Position numbers and translations under genes: made by a program. DNA of 64,000 nucleotides from an uncultured Lachnospiraceae bacterium (GTDB taxonomy: Bacteria; Bacillota; Clostridia; Lachnospirales; Lachnospiraceae), in NCBI GenBank assembly GCA_910578845.1, contig CAJTSL010000008.1, forward strand, positions 35,005-99,004, given 5' to 3'. Shown here in pieces: positions 52,782-62,068 of the stretch (position 1 is the first letter of the stretch; each line of letters opens with the position of its first letter). Under the pieces are notes generated by a model. That model worked only from the letters and a program-made list of their open reading frames with translations. It was not told where the DNA came from and searched no databases.

Positions 52782-54185
52782 ATGAAAAATTGGTGGAAAC
52801 ATAGTAAGAGTAATGTGATCAGAGGCGTATTGGCAGTATCCTGTGCAATGCTTTTCTTCATGAGCCAGAAGTGCATCAGCTTCGCGGAAGTGACAGGAAA
52901 GGTAATACCCAGGTCGGTCAAGGTGCGGCAGTCTCCTGACGGTAACAGTGAGGTTATTGGAAGCACTTCATCAGGGAAAACCGTGTCGATTATCACGCAG
53001 GCTACAGATGCGTCAGGATATGTCTGGTATGAAGTCTATGTGGATGCCAATACGACAGGCTATATTCGTTCTGATATGCTAGAAGTAGATGCTTCGGCAT
53101 CAATTCCCACATCCACTGCAACGTCTAGCGCGCCTACAGTAGATCAGGGGGCGGGGACGGCGCAAGGTGCAGAGAACATGCCGGAGACGGGAATGGAGAA
53201 CCAATATGCCACGATCAAAGCCCGTTCAGCGATCGTTAGAAGCGGCGCGGCAACGAACAAAGGCGCAGTATGTTCTTTGCCGGAAGGTACACAAGTCATT
53301 GTGAGCGGGCAGACGGAAGGCTCCGATAAGCCATGGTATTATATTACCTTTACGGCACCTGACGGGACAGAGAAGACAGGATATGTCCGTTCCGATTTGG
53401 TGACATTAGGTGACATGGTCCCGGTAGAGGCGCCACCGGAAGAACAAGCGCCGCAGGAACCGCAGCCGGAAGAACAGCCGGATGTTACGCCTACGGAAAG
53501 AAATGATTATGAGGTTGTGAACGAAGAAGGAGTATGGTGGCTTTATGACTGGACAGACAGAGCAAACGGCACGAAACAAAAGTTAGAGGATGTTTTGCTT
53601 GCGGCGCATGCGCAGAGCATGAACGATGAGCTGGATGTCAAGACAGTCTCTACCCAGAGGATCGTGATCATCGTTCTGATCGGTATTATTATCGCGCTAG
53701 TAGTAACGCTGACGATTATGATCTTCAAACTGAGGGATGCTTACTATGAGGCCTATGAAGATGACGAGGATGAAGACGAGGAAGAGGAAGAAGACGACCG
53801 GAGAAGGAGCAGGAGAAGAGAAGACAGGGAAGAAAGAAGCCGCGAGGTAAGAGCGAGAGAAGGCAGGAACCGGGAAGATCGGGAAGAAAGAAGCCGGGAG
53901 AGCAGAAGCCGGGATGATAGAGGAGAGAGAAGAAGAAGGGAAGAAACAGGACGTGATGAGACGGTAAGGAGAAAGAGCGCATCGAAAGACGAGCGGCAGA
54001 CTACGGCTAGGAGACGGACATCCGAAGCAGATAAGAGAATGCCTTCCCGTGAAATCTCCTATGAAGATGACGGTACGGCTCCGGTAAAGGCATCGCCTAA
54101 GAAGAAAGCGAAGAATTTCATGATTGATGATGAAGACTTCGAATTTGAATTCCTGAATATGAAGAATAAGGATAACGATGTATGA
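52782..54185 (+). CDS. Membrane protein with two bacterial SH3 domains and a charged cytoplasmic tail
   Basis: The 467-residue protein has an N-terminal signal/anchor (about 12-32), SH3b domains at about 36-103 and 142-209, a Pro/Glu-rich linker, TM at about 293-315, and an acidic stretch followed by a long Arg/Glu-rich region (about 325-440). The SH3b pair would sit outside and bind cell wall. The charged tail lies inside and is likely disordered. The function may be wall sensing or scaffolding, an inference from layout. The GntR gene starts 14 bp later. Confidence 0.8.
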   Translation: MKNWWKHSKSNVIRGVLAVSCAMLFFMSQKCISFAEVTGKVIPRSVKVRQSPDGNSEVIGSTSSGKTVSIITQATDASGYVWYEVYVDANTTGYIRSDMLEVDASASIPTSTATSSAPTVDQGAGTAQGAENMPETGMENQYATIKARSAIVRSGAATNKGAVCSLPEGTQVIVSGQTEGSDKPWYYITFTAPDGTEKTGYVRSDLVTLGDMVPVEAPPEEQAPQEPQPEEQPDVTPTERNDYEVVNEEGVWWLYDWTDRANGTKQKLEDVLLAAHAQSMNDELDVKTVSTQRIVIIVLIGIIIALVVTLTIMIFKLRDAYYEAYEDDEDEDEEEEEDDRRRSRRREDREERSREVRAREGRNREDREERSRESRSRDDRGERRRREETGRDETVRRKSASKDERQTTARRRTSEADKRMPSREISYEDDGTAPVKASPKKKAKNFMIDDEDFEFEFLNMKNKDNDV

Positions 54186-54199
54186 TAGGATAATGATAT

Positions 54200-54574
54200 A
54201 TGATAATAGAAATTGATTTTAACAGTGATGAAGCTATTTATCTGCAGCTTAGGAACCAGATCGTATTAGGGATTGCGACGTCGAGGTTCCGGGAAGGCGA
54301 TGCGCTGCCATCGGTCAGACAGCTTGCAGAGAGCATCGGGATCAATATGCACACTGTGAATAAGGCATACTCTGTGCTGCGGCAGGAGGGATTTGTAAAA
54401 GTAGACAGAAGGAAAGGCGCAGTCATTGCGCTTGATATTGATAAGATGCAGGCGGTAGACGAACTGCGGGGCAATCTGCAGGTGATTCTGGCAAAGGCCT
54501 GGTGTAAGAATATTTCCAGAGAAGAAGTGCATTCTCTTATAGACGAAATATATGAGGAGTATGGAGGAATATAA
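54200..54574 (+). CDS. GntR-family (YtrA-type) transcriptional regulator
   Basis: The 124-residue protein has an N-terminal winged helix (IYLQLRNQIVLGIA, LPSVRQLAESIGINMHTVNKAY) and a short C-terminal helical tail, as in the YtrA subfamily, which has no large effector domain. It probably represses its own operon or a nearby target. The stop is 2 bp before the clpC ATG, so it is translationally linked to clpC. In many Firmicutes clpC is preceded by ctsR, mcsA and mcsB, none of which is present here. Confidence 0.88.
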   Translation: MIIEIDFNSDEAIYLQLRNQIVLGIATSRFREGDALPSVRQLAESIGINMHTVNKAYSVLRQEGFVKVDRRKGAVIALDIDKMQAVDELRGNLQVILAKAWCKNISREEVHSLIDEIYEEYGGI

Positions 54575-54576
54575 TC

Positions 54577-57027
54577 ATGCAGCCACAATTTACGGATAAG
54601 GCGAAGACGGCATTGGCTATGGCTGAGCGTGCCGCCAGGAATTTGAAACAGAGCTATGTGGGGACAGAACATATCCTGCTTGGGCTGCTTCGGGAAAATA
54701 CCGGTGTTGCTGCTACGGTGCTCGTGAGTAACGGTGTGGAAGAACAACATCTAAAAGAGATGATAAAAGATCTGATCGCGCCGGAAAGCTCGGTCATGCT
54801 TGCCGAGAGGGACGGCTATTCGCCCAGGGCGGAAAAAGTATTGGAAGAATCCCATAGGCAGGCAGGACGCTTTCATAGCGACAAGACCGGGACAGAGCAT
54901 ATTTTGCTCGCAATGCTCAAAGAAGGAGAAAATGTAGCGGTCAGATTATTGAATACAATGGGCATATCCATTCAGAAGCTGTATATGGATGTCCTGTCGG
55001 CGATGGGAGAGGATAAATCCCTGTACAAAGAAGATTTAGGCAGGAAACAGAACCGTAAGAAAAATGCCACGTCTACTTTAGAACAGTACAGCAGAGATCT
55101 GACAGCGCTTGCAAGAGAAGGAAAATTGGATCCGATTATCGGTAGGGAAGATGAAATCCGCCGTGTTGTGCAGATCCTAAGCAGAAGAACGAAGAACAAC
55201 CCTTGCTTAATCGGAGAACCAGGCGTGGGCAAGACAGCGGTCGTCGAAGGGCTTGCCATGAAGATCGTGATGGGAGAAGTGCCTTTTACGGTGCAGGATA
55301 AGCGTGTGATGACACTGGACCTATCCGGTATGGTAGCAGGCAGTAAGTACCGCGGAGAATTCGAAGAGCGGATTAAGAAAGTGGTAAAAGAAGTCATTGA
55401 AGACGGCAATATTATCCTTTTCCTCGATGAAATGCATACCATCATCGGCGCGGGTGGCGCGGAAGGCGCAATCGATGCATCGAATATCTTAAAGCCTTCC
55501 CTGGCCAGGGGCGAGCTTCAATTAATCGGCGCAACTACGATTGCGGAATACCGCAAATATGTGGAAAGAGATGCGGCGCTAGAGAGAAGGTTCCAGCCGG
55601 TCACAGTGGAAGAGCCTACGATAGAAGAAGCAGGGGACATTCTGCGGGGGATTGTCCATAAATATGAGGATCACCATAGAGTTGCGATAACGCCTGATGC
55701 CATCACGGCGGCAGTTACGTTATCTGCGAGATATATCAATGACAGGAATTTGCCGGATAAGGCGATTGACTTGATCGATGAGGCTGCGGCGGCAGTGAGG
55801 CTGCAAAGCGCTAAACAGCCGGATAAGCTGAAAGAGATCGCAGAAGAAATACAGAAGATTGATTTGCAGATCGAGCGTTCTATCAAGATGGAGGCGTTTA
55901 CACAGGCAGGGGAACTGAAGAAGCGCCAGGATGCCTTGATCAAGAAGTATGACCGGACGCTTAAGAAAATGGAAAAAGACGGTGCCGGAAAGGATTATAC
56001 CGTTACTGAAAATGAAATTGCGGAAGTCGTGTCGCTTTGGACCAAGATACCGCTTAAGAAGCTTGCCGAGAAGGAAAGCGAAAGGCTCTTAAAGCTGGAA
56101 GCTATCCTGCATGAGCGCGTGATCGGACAGGAAGAAGCGGTAGGAGCGGTAGCGAGGGCGATGCGCCGCGGCCGGGTCGGCTTACAAGATCCCAATAGGC
56201 CAATCGGTTCATTTCTGTTCTTAGGGCCGACAGGCGTGGGCAAGACAGAGCTGAGCAAAGCATTGGCAGAAGCCATGTTTGGCTCAGAGAACGCTTTGAT
56301 CCGTGTAGACATGTCAGAATATATGGAAGGGCATTCTGTATCGAAAATGATAGGTTCTCCGCCGGGATATGTAGGATTTGAAGAGGGCGGGCAGCTTAGC
56401 GAGAAAATCAGGCGTAATCCGTATTCGGTCGTGCTATTTGATGAAATCGAAAAGGCGCATCCCGATGTGTTCAATATCTTACTGCAAGTATTAGACGACG
56501 GACATATCACGGATTCGAAGGGACGGAAAGTGAGCTTCAAGAATACGATCTTGATCATGACTTCCAATGCGGGGGCGCAAAGGATCATGGAGCCTAAGAA
56601 CCTTGGCTTCTCTTCAGGCGAATCCGATAAGCAGAATTATGATAAGATGAAATCTAATGTCATGGAGGAGGTTAAGAGGATCTTTAAGCCGGAGTTCATC
56701 AACAGGATTGATGAGATTATGGTATTCCATCCGCTCAATCGTGACAATATGAAAGAAATTGTGACAATGCTTTCTAAGAATCTGACGAGCAGATGCAGGA
56801 AACAGATGGATATCGACTTGACCATTACGCCGGCAGTAAAAGAATACATTGTTGAAAAATATACGGATGCCAAGATGGGGGCAAGGCCGATGAAACGGGC
56901 GATCCAGACAGAGATTGAGGATACGCTGGCCGAAGAAATCCTTATGGGCAATGTGAAAAGCGGCAATAAAGTGTCCGCTACGCTGAAAGATAAAAAAGTA
57001 ATCTATAAAATACGGGAACGAGAATAA
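54577..57027 (+). CDS. clpC: ATP-dependent protease ATPase subunit ClpC
   Basis: The 816-residue Hsp100 has two N-terminal Clp repeats (about 5-145), AAA domain 1 with Walker A GEPGVGKTAV, a middle coiled-coil domain (about 405-480), and AAA domain 2 with GPTGVGKTEL, followed by a C-terminal D2-small domain. It unfolds substrates for ClpP, which is not in the window. GGAGG lies 8 bp before the ATG. The length is typical for ClpC. Confidence 0.95.
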   Translation: MQPQFTDKAKTALAMAERAARNLKQSYVGTEHILLGLLRENTGVAATVLVSNGVEEQHLKEMIKDLIAPESSVMLAERDGYSPRAEKVLEESHRQAGRFHSDKTGTEHILLAMLKEGENVAVRLLNTMGISIQKLYMDVLSAMGEDKSLYKEDLGRKQNRKKNATSTLEQYSRDLTALAREGKLDPIIGREDEIRRVVQILSRRTKNNPCLIGEPGVGKTAVVEGLAMKIVMGEVPFTVQDKRVMTLDLSGMVAGSKYRGEFEERIKKVVKEVIEDGNIILFLDEMHTIIGAGGAEGAIDASNILKPSLARGELQLIGATTIAEYRKYVERDAALERRFQPVTVEEPTIEEAGDILRGIVHKYEDHHRVAITPDAITAAVTLSARYINDRNLPDKAIDLIDEAAAAVRLQSAKQPDKLKEIAEEIQKIDLQIERSIKMEAFTQAGELKKRQDALIKKYDRTLKKMEKDGAGKDYTVTENEIAEVVSLWTKIPLKKLAEKESERLLKLEAILHERVIGQEEAVGAVARAMRRGRVGLQDPNRPIGSFLFLGPTGVGKTELSKALAEAMFGSENALIRVDMSEYMEGHSVSKMIGSPPGYVGFEEGGQLSEKIRRNPYSVVLFDEIEKAHPDVFNILLQVLDDGHITDSKGRKVSFKNTILIMTSNAGAQRIMEPKNLGFSSGESDKQNYDKMKSNVMEEVKRIFKPEFINRIDEIMVFHPLNRDNMKEIVTMLSKNLTSRCRKQMDIDLTITPAVKEYIVEKYTDAKMGARPMKRAIQTEIEDTLAEEILMGNVKSGNKVSATLKDKKVIYKIRERE

Positions 57028-57049
57028 AATGAACTTAGGAGGAAGAACA

Positions 57050-57460
57050 ATGGCTGTAGTAGAGGAATTGCTCCGTACAGAGTCAGACGGCGCAATCAGT
57101 TTCGGAAATCACAAATTAAGCGCAAAGGCAAAGGTGGAGAATTTTGAGCACGAGGGAGACTTATTAAAGGTTAAGACCTATAAGAGCATCACGAAGCTTG
57201 AGAAGAACGGGATGTTTGCATATGAGTCCGTGCCCGGAACAAGCGTCAATCATTTCGTGGAAGAAGAAAACGGCGTAGCCTTTACAGTAGAAGGCGATGA
57301 AGATGCCCAGATTACCGTGGGATTAGAGGATGAGACAGAATATGATGTATTCGTCAATGAAGTAAATATCGGCAGAATGAAAACGAATTTAGGCGGTAAG
57401 CTCAATATTAGCGTAGAGCTTGCAGACGCCGGAGAAGTCACTGTCAGAATCGCGAAGTAA
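57050..57460 (+). CDS. Small conserved-looking protein of unknown function
   Basis: The 136-residue acidic, beta-rich protein starts MAVVEELLRTESDG. No signal, membrane span or catalytic motif is visible. AGGAGG at 57037-57042 is 7 bp before ATG 57050, so the longer frame from 57029 is rejected. It lies between clpC and radA, and radA starts 5 bp after its stop. This position suggests one operon, but its role cannot be stated. Confidence 0.75.
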   Translation: MAVVEELLRTESDGAISFGNHKLSAKAKVENFEHEGDLLKVKTYKSITKLEKNGMFAYESVPGTSVNHFVEEENGVAFTVEGDEDAQITVGLEDETEYDVFVNEVNIGRMKTNLGGKLNISVELADAGEVTVRIAK

Positions 57461-57465
57461 TATTT

Positions 57466-58839
57466 ATGGCGAAAACTAAAATAACAACTGTATTTTATTG
57501 TCAGAACTGTGGCTATGAATCATCGAAATGGATGGGACAGTGTCCGGGATGCCGGGAATGGAACAGCTTTGTGGAAGAGAAAATAAGCCCCAAAGCCGCC
57601 ACTGCCGGGATCACCGGGCAGGTCAGACGGGAAGCGGGGAAACCCTCCAGGCTATCTGAAATCGCTTTACAGGAAGAAGAGAGAATGACCACGCATATGC
57701 GGGAGCTTGACAGAGTCTTAGGCGGCGGTATTGTGCCTGCCTCTTTGCTTTTAGTCGGAGGCGATCCTGGGATTGGCAAATCCACGTTGCTCTTGCAAGT
57801 ATGCCGGCATATGGTAGCTGATCATAAAAAAGTGCTTTATATCTCGGGAGAGGAATCTTTGAAGCAGATTAAGATCAGGGCAAACCGTATCGGGGGATTC
57901 GCAGAGAATATGTTCCTGCTCTGCGAGACGAATCTTGGCATTATTGAAGAGACTATACGTCATATGACGCCGGATGTTACGATAATTGATTCTATCCAGA
58001 CAATGTACCAGGAAGCAGTTTCGTCTGCCCCAGGCAGCGTATCGCAGGTCAGGGAGGCAACGAATATTTTCTTACAGCTTGCCAAAGGCATGGGTACTTC
58101 TATTTTCATCGTCGGACATGTGACCAAAGAGGGAACGGTAGCAGGCCCACGCGTATTAGAGCATATGGTGGATACCGTATTGTATTTCGAGGGAGACCGC
58201 CATGCTTCTTACCGGATCCTGCGCGGTGTGAAGAACCGTTTTGGCTCAACGAATGAAATTGGCGTTTTTGAGATGCAGGAGCAGGGACTTGCAGAAGTGG
58301 CGAACCCGTCTGAATTCATGCTAGATGGTAAACCGGAAGGCGCAAGCGGCTCTATCGTATCCTGTTCCATGGAAGGGACGAGGCCGATCCTCTTCGAGAT
58401 CCAGGCGCTGGTCTGCCGCACGAATTTCGGGTTTCCAAGACGGCAGGCGATTGGCACTGATTTTAACAGGGTGAACCTCTTGATGGCAGTCTTAGAGAAG
58501 AGAGTAGGCTTACAAATGTCCGATTGCGATGCCTATGTCAATCTTGCAGGCGGGATGAGGATAACGGAACCGGCAATTGATTTGGGAATTGCCATGGCAA
58601 TTGCATCTAGTTTCAAGAACCGCCCTATTGATGATAAAGTGGCTGCTTTTGGAGAAATTGGCCTCAGCGGCGAAGTACGTGGCGTCAGTATGATCGAGCA
58701 GCGTATACAGGAAGCTGTCAAGATGGGATTTACTACCTGCATTGTACCAAAGGTATGTGTCAAACAGATCAAGAACAAAGAGAATGCGAAGATCATTGGT
58801 GTATCTTCCGTTCAGGATGCGATGGACTATATTGTATGA
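57466..58839 (+). CDS. radA: DNA repair protein RadA
   Basis: RadA is a RecA-like branch-migration helicase that helps finish homologous recombination. The 457-residue protein has a Cys4 zinc finger (CQNCGYESSKWMGQCPGC), Walker A GGDPGIGKST, the KNRFG motif (VKNRFGSTNE) and a C-terminal Lon-protease-like domain. All family motifs are intact. Confidence 0.96.
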   Translation: MAKTKITTVFYCQNCGYESSKWMGQCPGCREWNSFVEEKISPKAATAGITGQVRREAGKPSRLSEIALQEEERMTTHMRELDRVLGGGIVPASLLLVGGDPGIGKSTLLLQVCRHMVADHKKVLYISGEESLKQIKIRANRIGGFAENMFLLCETNLGIIEETIRHMTPDVTIIDSIQTMYQEAVSSAPGSVSQVREATNIFLQLAKGMGTSIFIVGHVTKEGTVAGPRVLEHMVDTVLYFEGDRHASYRILRGVKNRFGSTNEIGVFEMQEQGLAEVANPSEFMLDGKPEGASGSIVSCSMEGTRPILFEIQALVCRTNFGFPRRQAIGTDFNRVNLLMAVLEKRVGLQMSDCDAYVNLAGGMRITEPAIDLGIAMAIASSFKNRPIDDKVAAFGEIGLSGEVRGVSMIEQRIQEAVKMGFTTCIVPKVCVKQIKNKENAKIIGVSSVQDAMDYIV

Positions 58840-58908
58840 CCAAATTGTAACTTTTATGAATAAAATGTTAACAATTTGTCGTTTCCTATGTTCAAATGAA
58901 ACTGTTTA

Positions 58909-58917
58909 TGGTAAAAT
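58909..58917 (+). promoter_or_regulatory. Extended -10 of the LCP gene
   Basis: TGGTAAAAT lies 45 bp before the ATG of the LCP gene. No good -35 is placed at 17 bp, so this is a candidate only. Confidence 0.4.
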
Positions 58918-58961
58918 AGACCGAGTGTGTAGAGGGAAGTGCGGATAATAGAGGAGTCACT

Positions 58962-60119
58962 ATGGATGAGCAGATGCAAAATTCTCAGACGGAGGAAGTA
59001 GATAATCCGAACCAAGCGCAACAGGATGGATCTTCTGGGAAGGCTAACGACACGGTGCCTGGGAAGAAAAAGTGGAAATTTAGTATTCCGCTGTTGATTT
59101 TGGAGTTTTTTATTCTACTGATAGCAATCGGTGTGTTATATGTGATTACTACGACGACGAATGAGATCGCACGTATCGACATAGATACTGGCAATATCGT
59201 TATCAATGAAGAAGTCATAGAAACGAAGATAGAAAAAGAAGAAGTCGAGGTTTCAAGAGGATATCGCAATATCGCTTTATTTGGCGTGGATGCCAGAGAC
59301 GGTGAGCTTGGCAAAGGTTCACGGAGCGATACGATCATTATCGCAAGCATTAATCAGGATACGCATGAGATTAAGCTTGTTTCGGTATATCGGGATACGT
59401 ATTTGAACCTGGGCAATGATAGTTATAATAAGTGTAACGGCGCTTATGCGAAAGGTGGCCCGGAGCAGGCGATCACGATGTTGAATGTCAATCTGGATAT
59501 GGATATTACGGATTATGTGACGATTGGCTTTAGCGGTTTGATAGAAGCGATCGACGCGCTTGGCGGCATTGAGATTGAGATTACGGATGCTGAGATAAAC
59601 CATTTGAATAATTATCAGCTATGTATGTCAGAGGAACTGGGCGTTGATTATATACCGGTAACGGAGCCAGGCGTGCAGACGTTAAACGGTATGCAGGCGA
59701 CGGCTTATTGCCGGATCCGTTATACAAAAGGGGACGATTTCAAACGTGCACAGAGACAGAGAGATGTCCTTGGCGCAATGATGTTAAAAGCAAAAGATGC
59801 CTCCTTATCGACATTGAGCGATGTAGTGACAGCGGTGCTTCCTTCTGTCAATACGTCTTTGAATGTGAATGAGATCATCAGTGTCCTTGGCACGGTGGCG
59901 GAGTACAATGTCGTGGCTTCCGAAGGTTTCCCGTTTGAATCGGAACGGACGAATGCGACGATCGGCAGCAAAGGAGATTGTATTATTCCCATGTCTTTGG
60001 TGGAAAATGTAGAACTCTTACACGAGCTTTTATATGAGGAAGATACGTATACGCCATCGAAACAAGTGATGAGCGTAAGCGATGAAATAGACAAGCAGAT
60101 GAAAGAGCATCTTCCATAA
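58962..60119 (+). CDS. LytR-CpsA-Psr (LCP) family cell-wall glycopolymer ligase
   Basis: The 385-residue protein has a polar cytoplasmic start (about 1-45), one TM (about 46-65) and an extracellular LCP domain. The domain shows ALFGVDAR, GSRSDTIIIASI, LVSVYRDTYL and the later RIRYTKGDDFKRAQRQR, which carry the conserved Arg and Asp residues that bind polyprenyl pyrophosphate and metal. LCP enzymes attach wall teichoic acid or capsule polymers to peptidoglycan. The gene is monocistronic, with a terminator after it. Confidence 0.93.
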   Translation: MDEQMQNSQTEEVDNPNQAQQDGSSGKANDTVPGKKKWKFSIPLLILEFFILLIAIGVLYVITTTTNEIARIDIDTGNIVINEEVIETKIEKEEVEVSRGYRNIALFGVDARDGELGKGSRSDTIIIASINQDTHEIKLVSVYRDTYLNLGNDSYNKCNGAYAKGGPEQAITMLNVNLDMDITDYVTIGFSGLIEAIDALGGIEIEITDAEINHLNNYQLCMSEELGVDYIPVTEPGVQTLNGMQATAYCRIRYTKGDDFKRAQRQRDVLGAMMLKAKDASLSTLSDVVTAVLPSVNTSLNVNEIISVLGTVAEYNVVASEGFPFESERTNATIGSKGDCIIPMSLVENVELLHELLYEEDTYTPSKQVMSVSDEIDKQMKEHLP

Positions 60120-60138
60120 AATATGATAGAAGGACGTT

Positions 60139-60171
60139 GCAGCAGTTTGATGAAAATTGAGCTGCTGTTTT
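60139..60171 (+). terminator. Probable intrinsic terminator after the LCP gene
   Basis: The 6-bp core stem (60140-60145 with 60162-60167), extended by weak pairs, is followed by TTTT at 60168-60171. Confidence 0.6.
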
Positions 60172-60248
60172 GCCGTCTTCATTGCGGCTAGTCAGTAAAA
60201 GCTGTTAACAATAGAAAGGTGTTAACGCTAGAAAGGTGTAAAGGGAAT

Positions 60249-61961
60249 ATGAAGAAATTGTTGGTTTTTCTAAAGGATTATAAGAAAGAGACGGTATTTG
60301 CGCCACTATTTAAGATGCTGGAAGCAGGGTTTGAACTGTTTGTGCCGCTTGTCATGGCAGCGGTCATCGACCGTGGCATTGCGCAGTCCGACATCTCTTA
60401 TGTACTGAAAATGGGTCTGGTGCTTGTCGCATTGGGGTTGATTGGCCTTACTTGTTCCATCACGGCACAATACTTTGCTGCAAAAGCAGCGGTAGGGTTT
60501 TCTACGCAAATGAAACATGCGTTATTTGCACATATCCAGAGCTTATCTTTTTCAGAGATGGATACGCTCGGCACATCGACGATGATTACCCGGATGACAT
60601 CGGATGCGAACCAGGTACAGAATGGCGTGAATATGGTGCTGCGTTTATTCCTGCGTTCTCCTTTTATCGTATTTGGCGCTATGGTCATGGCATTTACGAT
60701 TGATGTCAAAGCAGCCTTGGTATTCGTTGTTACGATTCCGATTTTATCAATCGTAGTATTTGGCATTATGATGATTACGATGCCATTATATAAGAAGGTG
60801 CAGGCGAGCCTGGATAAGGTGCTGGGGAAGACAAGGGAGAATCTGACAGGCGTCAGGGTAATCCGTGCTTTCCACAAAGAGGAGCAGGAAACGGAAGAGT
60901 TTGAGCAGGGCAATCAGACGCTGACCCATATGCAGTTATTTGTCGGCAAGATCTCTGCTTTGACCAACCCGGTGACTTATATCATTATCAATGTGGCGAC
61001 TATTGTCTTAATCTATACCGGCGCAGTCCAGGTAGATACGGGTTACATAACGCAGGGCGAGGTCGTGGCGCTTGTCAATTATATGTCACAGATTTTGATT
61101 GAGCTGGTCAAGCTGGCTAATCTGATCATAACGATCACGAAAGCGCTTGCATGTGCGAACCGGATCGAGAATGTATTTGCGTTAGAGTCCAGCATGGAAT
61201 GGAAAGCGTCGCATGATGGGAGCAAGAAGCAGGATGCTTATGCCGTGGAATTTGAGCATGTCTGCCTGACATATCAGGGAGCAGGAGCCGAATCGTTAAG
61301 CGACATTGATTTCAAAGTAGAAAAGGGGGAGACGGTCGGCATCATAGGCGGCACCGGTTCGGGGAAATCGTCTCTGGTACATTTAATCCCGCGTTTCTAC
61401 GACGCATCGAAGGGATCTGTCAGGATCGACGGCATAGACGTGAAGGATTATGGCATGGAACAGTTGCGTAATAAGATCGGCATGGTCATGCAAAAGGCAG
61501 TTCTTTTCCAGGGAAGCATTGAGGATAATCTCCGGTGGGGCAAGCAGGACGCCTCAGCGCAAGAGCTAGAAGAAGCATTACGGATCGCGCAGGCCAAAGA
61601 CGTTGTCGATTCCAAGCCTAAAGGCTTGAAGGAACGGATCGCGCAGGGCGGTAAGAATCTCTCCGGCGGGCAAAGGCAGAGGCTAACGATTGCCAGAGCC
61701 ATTGTGAAGAAACCGGAAATCCTAATCTTGGATGACAGCGCTTCTGCACTTGACTATGCGACGGATGCCAGGCTGCGAAAAGCGATTCGTGAAATGGATG
61801 GAAAAACAACTGTTTTCATTGTGTCGCAGAGAACTTCATCTATCCAGTATGCAGATAAGATTATCGTATTAGAGGACGGTAAAGTGGCAGGAATCGGGAC
61901 ACACGAAGAACTGTTAGCAAGCTGCGAAGTCTATCAAGAGATTCATTATTCACAATCATAA
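60249..61961 (+). CDS. ABC exporter subunit with a degenerate ATP site
   Basis: The 570-residue half-exporter has six membrane segments in residues 15-310 and an ATPase domain. The ATPase has Walker A GGTGSGKSS, signature LSGGQRQR, and Walker B ILILDDSASALD, where the catalytic Glu after the Walker B Asp is replaced by Asp. This change is normal in one partner of heterodimeric exporters of the BmrCD/LmrCD type. The next gene supplies the canonical partner. The ATG at 60249 has AAGGG just upstream. The substrate is unknown; drugs or lipids are typical. Confidence 0.9.
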   Translation: MKKLLVFLKDYKKETVFAPLFKMLEAGFELFVPLVMAAVIDRGIAQSDISYVLKMGLVLVALGLIGLTCSITAQYFAAKAAVGFSTQMKHALFAHIQSLSFSEMDTLGTSTMITRMTSDANQVQNGVNMVLRLFLRSPFIVFGAMVMAFTIDVKAALVFVVTIPILSIVVFGIMMITMPLYKKVQASLDKVLGKTRENLTGVRVIRAFHKEEQETEEFEQGNQTLTHMQLFVGKISALTNPVTYIIINVATIVLIYTGAVQVDTGYITQGEVVALVNYMSQILIELVKLANLIITITKALACANRIENVFALESSMEWKASHDGSKKQDAYAVEFEHVCLTYQGAGAESLSDIDFKVEKGETVGIIGGTGSGKSSLVHLIPRFYDASKGSVRIDGIDVKDYGMEQLRNKIGMVMQKAVLFQGSIEDNLRWGKQDASAQELEEALRIAQAKDVVDSKPKGLKERIAQGGKNLSGGQRQRLTIARAIVKKPEILILDDSASALDYATDARLRKAIREMDGKTTVFIVSQRTSSIQYADKIIVLEDGKVAGIGTHEELLASCEVYQEIHYSQS

Positions 61962-62068
61962 ATTGTTAAATCAGGATTTTATAGTATATTAGAAATTAAA
62001 TGCAAGTGAGATATCATAAGTAATTGTGAGATAGATAGGAATAGATAGGATATGGAGGTTTGAAGAAG

